From Streptomyces sp. LaPpAH-108 (GTDB lineage Bacteria > Actinomycetota > Actinomycetes > Streptomycetales > Streptomycetaceae): a stretch of DNA of 64,000 nt. Positions within the stretch are counted from its first letter, which is position 1; each line of letters begins with the position of its first letter. This document shows positions 50,549 to 59,272 of this stretch, in pieces. The stretch covers positions 966,053 through 1,030,052 of the forward strand of contig NZ_KB891988.1 of the NCBI RefSeq assembly GCF_000373625.1, in the 5' to 3' direction. The notes beneath the pieces are model-generated. The model had not been told where the DNA came from and searched no databases. It worked only from the letters and a program-made list of their open reading frames with translations. Made by a program: the position numbers and the translations under genes.

Positions 50549-52003
50549 ATGTCCGAGACGCAGAAGGTGGATTCACGGCCCGGCGGAGCCGCGCCCCCCG
50601 CCGGGAACGGCGTCGACCGGTACTTCCGGATATCCGAGCGGGGATCGAGCTTCGGCCGGGAGATACGCGGCGGTGTCGCCACGTTCTTCACCATGGCCTA
50701 CATCCTCGTGCTCAACCCGATCATCCTGGGGAGCGCCAAGGACAAGTTCGGGCACACCCTCGACACGGGCCAACTCGCCACCGCCACCGCCCTGGTGGCG
50801 TGCGTGATGACGATCGTCATGGGGGTCGGCGGCAACCTCCCGCTCGCCATCGCCGCGGGCCTCGGCCTCAACGCCGTCGTCGCCTTCCAGCTCGCCCCGC
50901 TGATGAGCTGGTCCGAGGCGATGGGCCTGGTCGTCATCGAGGGCGTCGTGATCTGTGTGCTGGTCCTCACCGGACTGCGCGAGGCGATCATGAACGCCAT
51001 CCCGCAGCAGCTCAAACAGGCGATCGGCGTCGGCATCGGCCTGTTCATCGCCTTCATCGGGCTCGTGGACTCGGGCTTCGTCAGCCGCATCCCGGACGCC
51101 GCCCACACCACCGTGCCCGTGCAGCTCGGCGCCACCGGCCGCCTCACCGGCTGGCCCGTCCTCGTCTTCTGCGTCGGCGTCCTGCTCACCATCGCGCTGC
51201 TCGCCCGCAAGGTGAGGGGCGCGATCCTCATCAGCATCGTCACGATGACCGTCGTTGCGATCGTCGTCAACGCGCTGGCCGACGTGAAGAGTTGGGGCCT
51301 GACCACCCCGAAGGTCCCCGACAGCGTCGTCGCCGCGCCGGACTTCGGGCTCGTCGGCCACTTCGACCTGTTCGGCGGCTTCGCCCAGGCGGGCGTACTG
51401 ACCGCCGTCCTGCTGGTGTTCACCCTCGTCCTGTCCGACTTCTTCGACGCCATGGGCACCATCGTCGGCATCAGCGCCGAGGCCGGACTCCTGGACGAGC
51501 GGGGCAAGGTGCCCGGCATCGGGCGGGTGCTGTTCATCGACGGCGCCGCGGCCGTCGCGGGCGGCGTCGGGTCCGCCTCCTCCAACACCGCCTACATCGA
51601 GTCCGCCGCCGGGGTCGGCGAGGGCGCCCGCACCGGCTTCGCCAACGTGATCACCGGCGGCCTCTTCGGCCTCGCGCTCTTCCTCACCCCGCTGCTCACC
51701 ATCGTCCCGCTCCAGGCGGCGGCGCCCGCGCTGATCGCGGTGGGCTTCCTGATGATGACCCACGTCAAGCACATCGACTGGGACAACTACGAGATCGCCG
51801 TCCCGGCCTTCCTCACCATCGCCGCGATGCCCTTCACCTACTCCATCACCGACGGCATCGGCGCGGGCTTTCTCGCCTACGTCCTCATCAAGGCGGTCGT
51901 GGGCAAGGCCAAGGAGGTCAACTGGCTGCTGTGGGCCGTCTCGGCACTGTTCCTGGTGTACTTCGCGATCGACCCGGTGGAGCAGCTTCTCGGGGTGAAG
52001 TGA
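50549..52003 (+). CDS. NCS2/AzgA-like purine permease
   Basis: 484-aa membrane protein with about 12-14 segments. Features such as 'GGVATFFTMAYILVLNPIIL', 'ALVACVMTIVMGVGGNLPLA' and 'FDAMGTIVGISAEAGLLDE' are typical of AzgA-type adenine/guanine/hypoxanthine permeases. ATG at 50549 has GAGGAG seven bases upstream. It is a single gene ended by a bidirectional hairpin. Confidence 0.93.
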   Translation: MSETQKVDSRPGGAAPPAGNGVDRYFRISERGSSFGREIRGGVATFFTMAYILVLNPIILGSAKDKFGHTLDTGQLATATALVACVMTIVMGVGGNLPLAIAAGLGLNAVVAFQLAPLMSWSEAMGLVVIEGVVICVLVLTGLREAIMNAIPQQLKQAIGVGIGLFIAFIGLVDSGFVSRIPDAAHTTVPVQLGATGRLTGWPVLVFCVGVLLTIALLARKVRGAILISIVTMTVVAIVVNALADVKSWGLTTPKVPDSVVAAPDFGLVGHFDLFGGFAQAGVLTAVLLVFTLVLSDFFDAMGTIVGISAEAGLLDERGKVPGIGRVLFIDGAAAVAGGVGSASSNTAYIESAAGVGEGARTGFANVITGGLFGLALFLTPLLTIVPLQAAAPALIAVGFLMMTHVKHIDWDNYEIAVPAFLTIAAMPFTYSITDGIGAGFLAYVLIKAVVGKAKEVNWLLWAVSALFLVYFAIDPVEQLLGVK

Positions 52004-52016
52004 GCCGGACGCGCGA

Positions 52017-52049
52017 GGGGCGGCCGGTGTACACGACACCGGCCGCCCC
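52017..52049. terminator. 14-bp hairpin between convergent permease and PBP genes
   Basis: Arms 52017-52030 and 52036-52049 pair perfectly around ACACG. It can stop transcription from both sides. Confidence 0.8.
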
Positions 52050-52067
52050 CCATGAGCCTGCGGGCGC

Positions 52068-53519
52068 CTACTTCAGCGCCGCCGCCATCATCGCCCGCGC
52101 CACCGGAGCCGCGAGCCCGTTGCCGCTGACCTCACCCCGCGCCGCGTCCGACTGCTCGACCATCACCGCGACGGCCACCTCCTTGCCGGTGGCGTCCGAC
52201 GTGCCGTACGAGGTGAACCAGGCGTACGGCGTACCGCTGTTGTTCTCGCCGTGCTGCGCGGTGCCCGTCTTGCCGCCGACCGTCACGCCGTCGATGAGCG
52301 CGTTGCGACCGGTGCCGTCGCGGACGACCGTCTCCATCGCGGAGCGCAGCTGCTCGGCCGAGCGGGCGCTGAGGATCCGCTTGGACCCGGCGTCCCCGTC
52401 GTAGTCCTTCAGCACATCGCCGTCGCCGTTGGTGAGCTGGGACACCATATGGGGGTCCACCAGCTTGCCGCCGTTGGCTATGGCGGCCGACACCATGGCC
52501 ATCTGGAGCGGGGTCGCGGTCACGTCGAACTGGCCGATACCGGAGAGCGCGGTCTGCGCCTTGTCCATCTTCGACGGGTACACGCTGGTGTACGCCCGCG
52601 CCGGTACGTCCAGCTTCTCGTCGTCGAAGCCGAACTTCTCGGCCATCGCCCGCACCTTGTCCTGCCCGAGGTCCACGGCCAGCTTGCCGAAGACGTTGTT
52701 GCAGGAGTACTGGAGTGCGACCCGGAGCGAGGCGTTCTCGCACGGCGCCGAAGCGCTCTCGTTCGGCAGCGGGCGGCTGGTGCCCGGCATGATGTACGGC
52801 TCCGGGCTGTCGGTGCGCTGGTCCACGTCCGCGTACAGCCCGTCCTCCAGCGCGGCGGAGGCCACGACCAGCTTGAAGGTCGAGCCCGGCGGCAGCGGCT
52901 GGCGCATCGCGCGGTTGGTCAGCGGCTTCTCCGGGTCCTTGGTCAGCCGCGTCCAGGCCGAGCCCGCGGTGTTCGCGTCGGTCAGCTCCCCCGGGTCGTA
53001 GGACGGGGTGGAGACCATCGCGAGGATCTTCCCGGTCTTCGGGTCGATCGCGACGGCGCCGCCCTTCTTGCCGCCGAGCGCCGCGTACCCCGCCTTCTGC
53101 ACCGCCGGATCGATGGTCGTGACCACGTCACCGGGGTCGGGCCGACGGCCGGTGACGGTGTCCATCATCGTGCTCAGCCGGGTGTCGGTGCCGTTGAGCA
53201 GGTCGGCGAAGACGCCCTCCAGCTGGGTGGGGGCGTAGGCCTGCGAGGCGTAGCCCGTCACCGCGGCGTACAGCTCGCCGTCCTTGTAGGAGCGCTTGTA
53301 GGCGAGGTCGCCCTTGGTGCGCGCCGAACCTGTGACCGCCTTACCGGCCACGACGATGTCGCCGAGCGGGCGCGAGTACGTCGCGATCGCGTTGCGGCGG
53401 TTGTCGTTGTCGTCCGCGAGCGCCTGGCCTTCGTAGAACTGCACCCAGGTCGCCCGGAGCAGCAGCCCCAGGACGAGCAGCAGTGCGAAGACGGACGCGT
53501 GTCTGATCGTCTTGTTCAT
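52068..53519 (-). CDS. Penicillin-binding protein (class B, PbpA-like)
   Basis: Cell-wall transpeptidase of 483 aa. One N-terminal membrane anchor (about 7-22) is followed by an external dimerisation domain and the penicillin-binding domain. Active-site motifs are SxxK at Ser213 (STFK), SxN at Ser272 (SCN) and KTG at 417-419. It resembles actinobacterial PbpA, which lies beside rodA in the division cluster; here it stands alone, so it is likely a paralogue with a specialised role. ATG at 53519. Confidence 0.92.
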   Translation of the reverse strand: MNKTIRHASVFALLLVLGLLLRATWVQFYEGQALADDNDNRRNAIATYSRPLGDIVVAGKAVTGSARTKGDLAYKRSYKDGELYAAVTGYASQAYAPTQLEGVFADLLNGTDTRLSTMMDTVTGRRPDPGDVVTTIDPAVQKAGYAALGGKKGGAVAIDPKTGKILAMVSTPSYDPGELTDANTAGSAWTRLTKDPEKPLTNRAMRQPLPPGSTFKLVVASAALEDGLYADVDQRTDSPEPYIMPGTSRPLPNESASAPCENASLRVALQYSCNNVFGKLAVDLGQDKVRAMAEKFGFDDEKLDVPARAYTSVYPSKMDKAQTALSGIGQFDVTATPLQMAMVSAAIANGGKLVDPHMVSQLTNGDGDVLKDYDGDAGSKRILSARSAEQLRSAMETVVRDGTGRNALIDGVTVGGKTGTAQHGENNSGTPYAWFTSYGTSDATGKEVAVAVMVEQSDAARGEVSGNGLAAPVARAMMAAALK

Positions 53520-53635
53520 CCCGACCGGACAGACGTACGCCCGGAGCGGAACGTTCCCCTCCGTATGTGTTTCTCACGCAACACTCAGTCGGCCTGTGGG
53601 GCGCGGTCAAGCGCCGATACTCCTGTGAACCCCGT

Positions 53636-54409
53636 TCACAGCCGCCGCGTCGCCAGCGTCAACCGCTCCCGCGCGTCGAACAGCGCGTCCTTGATCGTCT
53701 GTTCGTGGGCGTCCGTCAGTCGTGCCACCGGCACCGAGCAGCTCACGGCGTCCCGCGCCGGGGTGCGGTACGGGATCGCGACCCCGAAGCAGCGCAGCCC
53801 GAGCGTGTTCTCCTCGCGGTCCACGGCGAGGCCGCCCTCGCGGATGCGGTGCAGCTCCTCGATCAGCTTCTCGCGGTCGGTGACCGTGTGCTCGGTGAGC
53901 GCGGGCAGCTCCTTCGGCAGCAGCGCCCGCACCTGGTCGTCGGTGTGCGTGGCGAGCAGCGCCTTGCCGAGCGAGGTCGCGTGCGCGGGCAGCCGGCGCC
54001 CGACCCGGGTGAACGGGCGCAGATAGTGCTGCGACTGACGGGTGGCGAGGTAGACCACGTCGGTGCCGTCGAGCCGCGCCAGATGGATGGTCTCCGTGGT
54101 GTCGTCCGCGAGCCGGTCCAGGGTGGGCCGGGCGGCGGCCACCACCTCGTCGCCGTCGATGTACGCGGTGCCGACCAGCAGCGCGCGCACCCCGATGCCG
54201 TACCGGGTGCCGGTCGCGTCCGTCTCCACCCAGCCCAGCTCCACCAGCGTGCGCAGCAGCATGTACAGGCTGGACTTGGGGTAGCCGACCGACTCCTGGA
54301 CGTCCGCGAGGGAGTGCATCCCGGGCCGCCCGGCGAAGTACTCGAGCAGTTCCACGGTCCGCACCGCGGACTTCACCTGCGCCCCGCCGCCCGCCTCCGC
54401 TGCCGACAT
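53636..54409 (-). CDS. IclR family transcriptional regulator
   Basis: 257-aa regulator. The N-terminal winged helix is at about 15-75 ('SLADVQESVGYPKSSLYMLL') and the C-terminal effector domain has 'PAHATSLGKALLA', 'REGGLAVDREENTLGLRCFG' and 'DAVSCSVPVARL'. ATG at 54409. It is divergent from the aldehyde dehydrogenase gene, with a palindrome and phased repeats between, so it probably controls that gene and itself in response to a sugar-acid intermediate. Confidence 0.93.
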   Translation of the reverse strand: MSAAEAGGGAQVKSAVRTVELLEYFAGRPGMHSLADVQESVGYPKSSLYMLLRTLVELGWVETDATGTRYGIGVRALLVGTAYIDGDEVVAAARPTLDRLADDTTETIHLARLDGTDVVYLATRQSQHYLRPFTRVGRRLPAHATSLGKALLATHTDDQVRALLPKELPALTEHTVTDREKLIEELHRIREGGLAVDREENTLGLRCFGVAIPYRTPARDAVSCSVPVARLTDAHEQTIKDALFDARERLTLATRRL

Positions 54410-54473
54410 CGCCCCCGGCTCCTTCGCTCGGCCGCGCCCGGTCCCGCGCGGTTGCCCCGCGCCCGGTTCGGCG

Positions 54474-54501
54474 TCGTTCGATCTCGTTCGACTTCGTTCG
54501 A
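54474..54501. repeat. Three TCGTTCGA repeats at 10-bp spacing
   Basis: Copies at 54474-54481, 54484-54491 and 54494-54501, each exactly one helical turn apart, about 65 bp upstream of the IclR gene. All fall on one face of the helix, which suits protein binding. Confidence 0.65.
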
Positions 54502-54569
54502 CGGCGACCTGGAAGTACGAGGACCCGGCGCCCTAGACTCCGGACTGCCGGTTCACCATCGAAGACGGC

Positions 54570-54585
54570 GTTCAATATAGCGAAC
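54570..54585. promoter_or_regulatory. Operator-like GTTC-N8-GAAC before the dehydrogenase gene
   Basis: GTTCAATATAGCGAAC has GTTC/GAAC arms and an AT-rich centre, as IclR-family operators often do. It lies about 50 bp upstream of the dehydrogenase GTG, overlapping a likely -10 (TATAGC). Confidence 0.5.
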
Positions 54586-54635
54586 ACGGCTGATGAGCGA
54601 CCTCGACCGTACGGCGTTGTCTGGAGGTACCCGCG

Positions 54636-56192
54636 GTGGCAGCAGCACCAGTGTGGAGCGTCGACCCGCGCACCGGGAAGCGGCGGGAGCAAGTGGCGGT
54701 GGAGGCAACGGCCGAGGAGGTCGACGCGACCGTCCGGGCCGCACACGCCGCGCGCGGCGCCCTCGCCGACCGCACGGTCCGCGCCGCGTTCCTGCGCACG
54801 GCGGCAGACGGCCTGGAGGCGGTACGGGACCTGCTGATCGAGGTCGCCGACGCCGAGAGCGCCCTCGGACCGGTCCGGCTCACCGGTGAACTCGCGCGCA
54901 CCGCCTACCAGTTGCGGTCCTTCGCGGGCATCGTGGACGAAGGCGCCTTCCTGGACGTGGTGATCGACCATCCCGACCCGGCCGCCGTCCCGCCCGTCCC
55001 GGATCTGCGCCGCATGAAGATCCCGCTCGGGGTCGTGGCCGTCTACGCGGCCTCCAACTTCCCCTTCGCCTTCTCCGTCGCGGGCGGCGACACCGCGAGC
55101 GCGCTGGCGGCGGGCTGCCCGGTCGTCGTCAAGGCCCACCCCGACCATCCGGCCCTGTCCGAGCTGGTGGCCAAGGTGCTGCGCCGGGCCGCCGCCGCGC
55201 ACGGCGTCCCGGAGGCGGTCGTCGGCCTGGTGCACGGCTTCGACGCGGGCGTGGAGCTGATCCGGCATCCGCTGCTGGCCGCCGCCGGGTTCACCGGCTC
55301 GGTGCGCGGCGGCCGGGCCCTGTTCGACGCGGCTGCCGCCCGGCCCGTGCCGATCCCCTTCCACGGCGAACTCGGCTCGCTGAACCCGGTCGTGGTGACC
55401 GAGGCCGCCGCGGCCGAGCGCGGTGACGAGATCGGGCGGGGTCTGGCCGGGTCCATGACGCTCGGCGTCGGCCAGTTCTGCGTCAAGCCCGGCCTGGTGC
55501 TGGTGCCTTCGGGCGCGTCCGGCGACGGCCTGGTCAAGGCGCTCGTGGACGCGGTGAGCGACACCGAGTCCGGGGTGATGCTCGACCCCCGGATGCGGGA
55601 CGCGTTCGTCGCGGGCGTCGCCGAACGCGCGGCCCTGCCCGGCGTCGAGTCCCCGGTCACCCCCGGTGCGGGCGGCCCGCACACGGTCAGCGCGGGCTTC
55701 CTCACCGTACCGGCGGCCGAACTGGCCGACCCTGCCTACGACTTGCTCTTGGAGGAGTGCTTCGGCCCGGTCACCGTGGTGGCGCGCTACGACGACATGG
55801 ACCAACTGACCGCCCTCCTCGCCCGGTTGCCCGGCAGCCTCACCGCGACCGTGCAGCTGTCCTCGGACGAGGCAGCGGGCGACGAGGCGGCGGGCGACGG
55901 GGGCGCGGGCGATGGCGGCGCGGCGGATCTCCTCGCCCGACTCGCCCCGCTCGCAGGCAGGTTGGTGGTCGACAGCTGGCCCACCGGCGTCGCCGTCGCC
56001 CCCGCCCAGCACCACGGCGGCCCCTACCCGGCGACCACCTCCACCTCGACCTCGGTCGGCGGCACCGCGATCGAGCGCTGGCTGCGCCCGGTGGCGTACC
56101 AGAACACCCCCGAGCCGCTGCTGCCGTCGGAGCTGCGGGACGACAACCCCCTGCGGCTGCCCCGCCGTTGTGACGGGGTGCTGGAGAGCTGA
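54636..56192 (+). CDS. 2,5-dioxovalerate (alpha-ketoglutaric semialdehyde) dehydrogenase-like
   Basis: Aldehyde dehydrogenase of 518 aa. Catalytic Cys282 is in 'VGQFCVKPG' and general-base Glu245 in 'FHGELGSLNP'; both contexts match the KGSADH group that oxidises alpha-ketoglutaric semialdehyde to 2-oxoglutarate in pentose, uronate and hydroxyproline breakdown. A low-complexity insert of four five-residue units (412-431) lies near the C-terminus. GTG at 54636 has GGAGG upstream. It is divergent from an IclR regulator. Substrate is inferred by family. Confidence 0.85.
   Translation: MAAAPVWSVDPRTGKRREQVAVEATAEEVDATVRAAHAARGALADRTVRAAFLRTAADGLEAVRDLLIEVADAESALGPVRLTGELARTAYQLRSFAGIVDEGAFLDVVIDHPDPAAVPPVPDLRRMKIPLGVVAVYAASNFPFAFSVAGGDTASALAAGCPVVVKAHPDHPALSELVAKVLRRAAAAHGVPEAVVGLVHGFDAGVELIRHPLLAAAGFTGSVRGGRALFDAAAARPVPIPFHGELGSLNPVVVTEAAAAERGDEIGRGLAGSMTLGVGQFCVKPGLVLVPSGASGDGLVKALVDAVSDTESGVMLDPRMRDAFVAGVAERAALPGVESPVTPGAGGPHTVSAGFLTVPAAELADPAYDLLLEECFGPVTVVARYDDMDQLTALLARLPGSLTATVQLSSDEAAGDEAAGDGGAGDGGAADLLARLAPLAGRLVVDSWPTGVAVAPAQHHGGPYPATTSTSTSVGGTAIERWLRPVAYQNTPEPLLPSELRDDNPLRLPRRCDGVLES
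55869..55928. repeat. Four 15-bp repeats inside the aldehyde dehydrogenase gene
   Basis: Units start at 55869, 55884, 55899 and 55914, encoding EAAGD, EAAGD, GGAGD and GGAAD. They make a surface-loop-like insert and may vary in copy number between strains. Confidence 0.75.
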
Positions 56193-56270
56193 ACGGCCGA
56201 CCGGGTACCCGCCCCTGTGAACGGGGCGGAACACCCCGGTCCGCGCCCCGCCCCCTGCGAGAATCCCCGG

Positions 56271-56879
56271 ATGGACATAGCCCTTCCCGAACTCCCCTTC
56301 CCCTTGCGGACCTACGGACCCGACGGCCACTGGTCCCACGAGGACGGCGTGCTCTCCGGCTGGGCCGGACCCCGCCAGGACCGGTTCGTCACCCCGACCG
56401 GGGAGGCCCTGGACCCCGCCTCCGACGCGCCCCGGCTGCTCGGGGCGCCCGAGGGCGACTTCCAGCTGATCGCCCGGGTCACCGTCGGCTTCAACGCCTC
56501 CTTCGACGCCGGGGCGCTCTACGTCCACGTCGGCGAACGGGCCTGGGCCAAGCTCTGCCTGGAGTACTCCCCGGACGTGGCCACCGTCTGCACGGTCGTC
56601 ACCCGGGGCCACTCCGACGACGCCAACTCCTTCACCGTCAGCGGCAGTTCGGTCTGGCTCCGGCTGAGCCGCACCGGCCGCGCCCTCGCCTTCCACGCCT
56701 CCCGCGACGGCGAACGCTGGACCTTCGTCCGCCTGTTCACCCTGGGCGACGAGAAGGAGACCGCGAACGCCCTGGTCGGCTTCATGACCCAGTCGCCGCT
56801 CGGCGCGGGCTGCGTGGTCACCTACGACCACCTGGAGTTCAGGCCCCAGTGGCCGGACGACCTGCGAGACGGAAGCTGA
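56271..56879 (+). CDS. DUF1349-like concanavalin-fold protein
   Basis: 202-aa soluble protein related to the C-terminal, beta-xylosidase-like lectin fold (DUF1349/YesU-like): 'LIARVTVGFNASFDAGALYV', 'AWAKLCLEYSPD', 'VVTRGHSDDANSFT', 'VWLRLSRTGRALAFHASRDG'. ATG at 56271. It is the gene after the dehydrogenase, 78 bp on, perhaps in the same transcript. The last 41 bases overlap the 3' end of the convergent MFS gene. Function unknown; sugar binding is a family-level guess. Confidence 0.85.
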   Translation: MDIALPELPFPLRTYGPDGHWSHEDGVLSGWAGPRQDRFVTPTGEALDPASDAPRLLGAPEGDFQLIARVTVGFNASFDAGALYVHVGERAWAKLCLEYSPDVATVCTVVTRGHSDDANSFTVSGSSVWLRLSRTGRALAFHASRDGERWTFVRLFTLGDEKETANALVGFMTQSPLGAGCVVTYDHLEFRPQWPDDLRDGS

Positions 56880-58224
56880 GCGCGAGGGCCACGAGCAGCG
56901 CGGCCACGCAGACGGCCAGACCCGTGCGCAGCCCGGTCACGAAGCCGCCCGCCAGCAGCGCCCCGAACACCGCGATCCCGAGCCCGCCGGACACCTGCCG
57001 AGCCGCGTTCAGCACCCCCGCCGCGAGTCCGGCCCGCCCGGCGGGCACCGCGTCCAGCATCACGGCGGTCAGCGCCGGGATGGCCAGCGCGCAGCCGAGC
57101 GCCAGCGGCACCAGCAGCAGCGCGGCCCCGACGGTCGGCGTCGCCGTGCCGACCCCGAGCAGCCCCAGCAGGCCCACCACGGACAGCGCGAGGCCCGCGA
57201 TCAGCGGGACGCGTGGGCCGTAGCGCCCGGTCAGCTTCCCCGAGACCAGGTTCGTCACCGCGATCACGCCGGTCATCGGCAGGAACATCAGCCCGGCGTA
57301 CAGCGCCGAACGGCCCTGCACCTGCTGGAAGAAGAGGGAGAAGACGAACAGGACGCCGTAGAACGCCACGCTGCACGCCGCCCCCGCCGCGACCGCCGCG
57401 CGCACCGCCCGGTCCCGGAACATCCCCAGCGGGACCACCGGATCCGCCCGCCGCGTCTCCACCCGGACGAACAGCACCGCCGCGACCACCGCCACCGCGA
57501 GGGCCACCAGACCGGTCGTACCGCCCTCGATCACCGCGAAGGTCACCCCCGTCAGGGCGAGCGCCGCCGCGGCCTGCCCCGGCAGGTCCAGGGGTGCGGG
57601 CCGCCGCTCGGACCGCGCCACCCGGAGCAGCAGGACCAGCGCCACCGCGCCCACCGGCAGGTTGACGAAGAAGATGCCCCGCCACCCCCAGGCCGTGGTC
57701 AGCGCGCCGCCCGCCACCGGGCCCAGGGCCAGCGCGGTCGAGCCCCCGGCCGCCCACACGGCCACCGCCCGGGCCCGGCGCGCCGCGTCCGCGTACGCCT
57801 CGCGCACCAGGGACAGCGACGCGGGCAGCACCACGGCCGCCGCCGCGCCCTGCGCCACCCGGGCGGCGGTCAGGACCGCGAGGTTCGGCGCGAACCCGCA
57901 GGCCGCCGACGCCAGGGTGAACACCGCGATGCCGATGCCGTACGCCCGGCTCGCCCCGGCCCGGTCGGCGAAGGCGCCGGTGGAGAGCATCAGGGCCGCG
58001 AAGGGCAGGGTGTAGGCGTCCACCACCCACTGCAGTCCGCGCAGTCCGCCGCCGAGCCCGGAGCCGATGGCGGGGAGGGCGACGTTCACGATCGAGGCGT
58101 CCAGGGTGATCAGCGCGGAGCCGAGGAGGGCGGCGGCCAGCGCGAGGGCGGGCGCCGTCTTCTGCTCCAACGGACCTGTGGAGAGCACGGGTTGGGAAGG
58201 ACTGAGGGTCTTGTTCAGGGACAT
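56839..58224 (-). CDS. MFS exporter (DHA2, EmrB/QacA-like)
   Basis: 461 aa with about 14 membrane segments. Motifs 'LDASIVNVALPAI', 'QWVVDAYTLPFAALMLSTGA' and 'GWRGIFFVNLPVGAVALVLL' are typical of drug:H+ antiporter-2. ATG at 58224. It is divergent from a GlxA/AraC-type regulator that probably controls it. Its end overlaps the convergent DUF1349-like gene. Confidence 0.92.
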   Translation of the reverse strand: MSLNKTLSPSQPVLSTGPLEQKTAPALALAAALLGSALITLDASIVNVALPAIGSGLGGGLRGLQWVVDAYTLPFAALMLSTGAFADRAGASRAYGIGIAVFTLASAACGFAPNLAVLTAARVAQGAAAAVVLPASLSLVREAYADAARRARAVAVWAAGGSTALALGPVAGGALTTAWGWRGIFFVNLPVGAVALVLLLRVARSERRPAPLDLPGQAAAALALTGVTFAVIEGGTTGLVALAVAVVAAVLFVRVETRRADPVVPLGMFRDRAVRAAVAAGAACSVAFYGVLFVFSLFFQQVQGRSALYAGLMFLPMTGVIAVTNLVSGKLTGRYGPRVPLIAGLALSVVGLLGLLGVGTATPTVGAALLLVPLALGCALAIPALTAVMLDAVPAGRAGLAAGVLNAARQVSGGLGIAVFGALLAGGFVTGLRTGLAVCVAALLVALALSFRLAGRPATGA

Positions 58225-58294
58225 GGCTCCAGCTTGCGGAGCACACGGCGCGTACAGTAGTGGCCTGATTGCCATACCTCCGGAGGTTCTGGCC

Positions 58295-59272
58295 ATGATC
58301 CGAGTCGTCGTCATCGCCGCCCCGCCCGTGTCGATGTTCAACCTGGCCATCCCGGACCTGCTCTTCGGCAAGGTCGAGGTGGCGGGCGAGCGCGGGTACG
58401 AGGTCGTCGTCTGCGCGCCGGAGCCGGGCCCGGTGGCCACCACCGGCGGGCTCGAACTCACCGTGCCGCACGGCCTGGAGGCACTGCGCGAGGCGCACAC
58501 CGTGCTCGTCGCGGGCACCGGCGAGGCATACGAACCCGACCTCCGCGTGGTCGCCGCGCTGCGCGAGGCCGCCGCCGCGGGCACCCGTATCGCCTCCATC
58601 TGCACCGGCGCCTTCTCCCTCGCCAAGGCCGGGCTCCTCGACGGCCGCCGGGCCACCACCTACTGGGCGCACGCCGACGAGATGCGCCGCCGCCACCCCG
58701 CCATCGCCTTCGAGGGCGACGTCCTCTACACCGAGGACGGCCAGTTCCTCACCTCCAGCGGATACGCCGCCGGGATCGACCTGTGCCTGCACCTCGTCCG
58801 CACCGACTACGGCGCCGCCGTCGCCAACGAGGTCGCCCGCCTCGCCCTGGTCGCCCCCGTACGCCCCGGCGGCCAGACCCAGTTCACCCACACCCCGCTT
58901 CCGCCCGAGCGCGGCACCGCCTGCGCCGACGTACGCGGCTGGGCCATGCGCCACCTCGACAAGCCGCTCACCCTCACCGACCTCGCCCGCCACGCCGGGG
59001 TCAGCGTGCGCACCCTCACCCGCCGCTTCCACGCCGAGAGCGGCGTCAGCCCCCTGCAGTGGCTGCTGCACCAGCGCGTCGAACGCGCCAGGGAACTCCT
59101 GGAGACCACCACCCTGCCGATGGACCAGGTCGCCACCGCCTGCGGCCTCGGCACCGCCGACTCACTGCGCGCCCACGTCGTGCGCCGCACCGGACTGACC
59201 CCGAGCGCCTACCGCGCCCAGTTCCGCCGGTACGCAACCGCGCCCGCCGGGGCCACGTCCTCACCGGCATGA
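58295..59272 (+). CDS. GlxA-like AraC regulator with DJ-1/PfpI domain
   Basis: 325 aa. The N-terminal DJ-1/PfpI domain (about 1-165) has the nucleophile elbow 'RIASICTGAFSLAKAGLLDG'. The C-terminal AraC DNA-binding domain (about 220-315) has 'LTLTDLARHAGVSVRTLTRR' and 'MDQVATACGLGTADSLRAHV'. ATG at 58295 has CGGAGGT upstream. It is divergent from the MFS exporter and overlaps the GNAT gene by 4 bp. Confidence 0.93.
   Translation: MIRVVVIAAPPVSMFNLAIPDLLFGKVEVAGERGYEVVVCAPEPGPVATTGGLELTVPHGLEALREAHTVLVAGTGEAYEPDLRVVAALREAAAAGTRIASICTGAFSLAKAGLLDGRRATTYWAHADEMRRRHPAIAFEGDVLYTEDGQFLTSSGYAAGIDLCLHLVRTDYGAAVANEVARLALVAPVRPGGQTQFTHTPLPPERGTACADVRGWAMRHLDKPLTLTDLARHAGVSVRTLTRRFHAESGVSPLQWLLHQRVERARELLETTTLPMDQVATACGLGTADSLRAHVVRRTGLTPSAYRAQFRRYATAPAGATSSPA

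Noticed and set aside
53607..56831. A 1074-codon open frame on the minus strand
   Set aside because: It is antisense to the aldehyde dehydrogenase and DUF1349-like genes and has no recognisable motifs.
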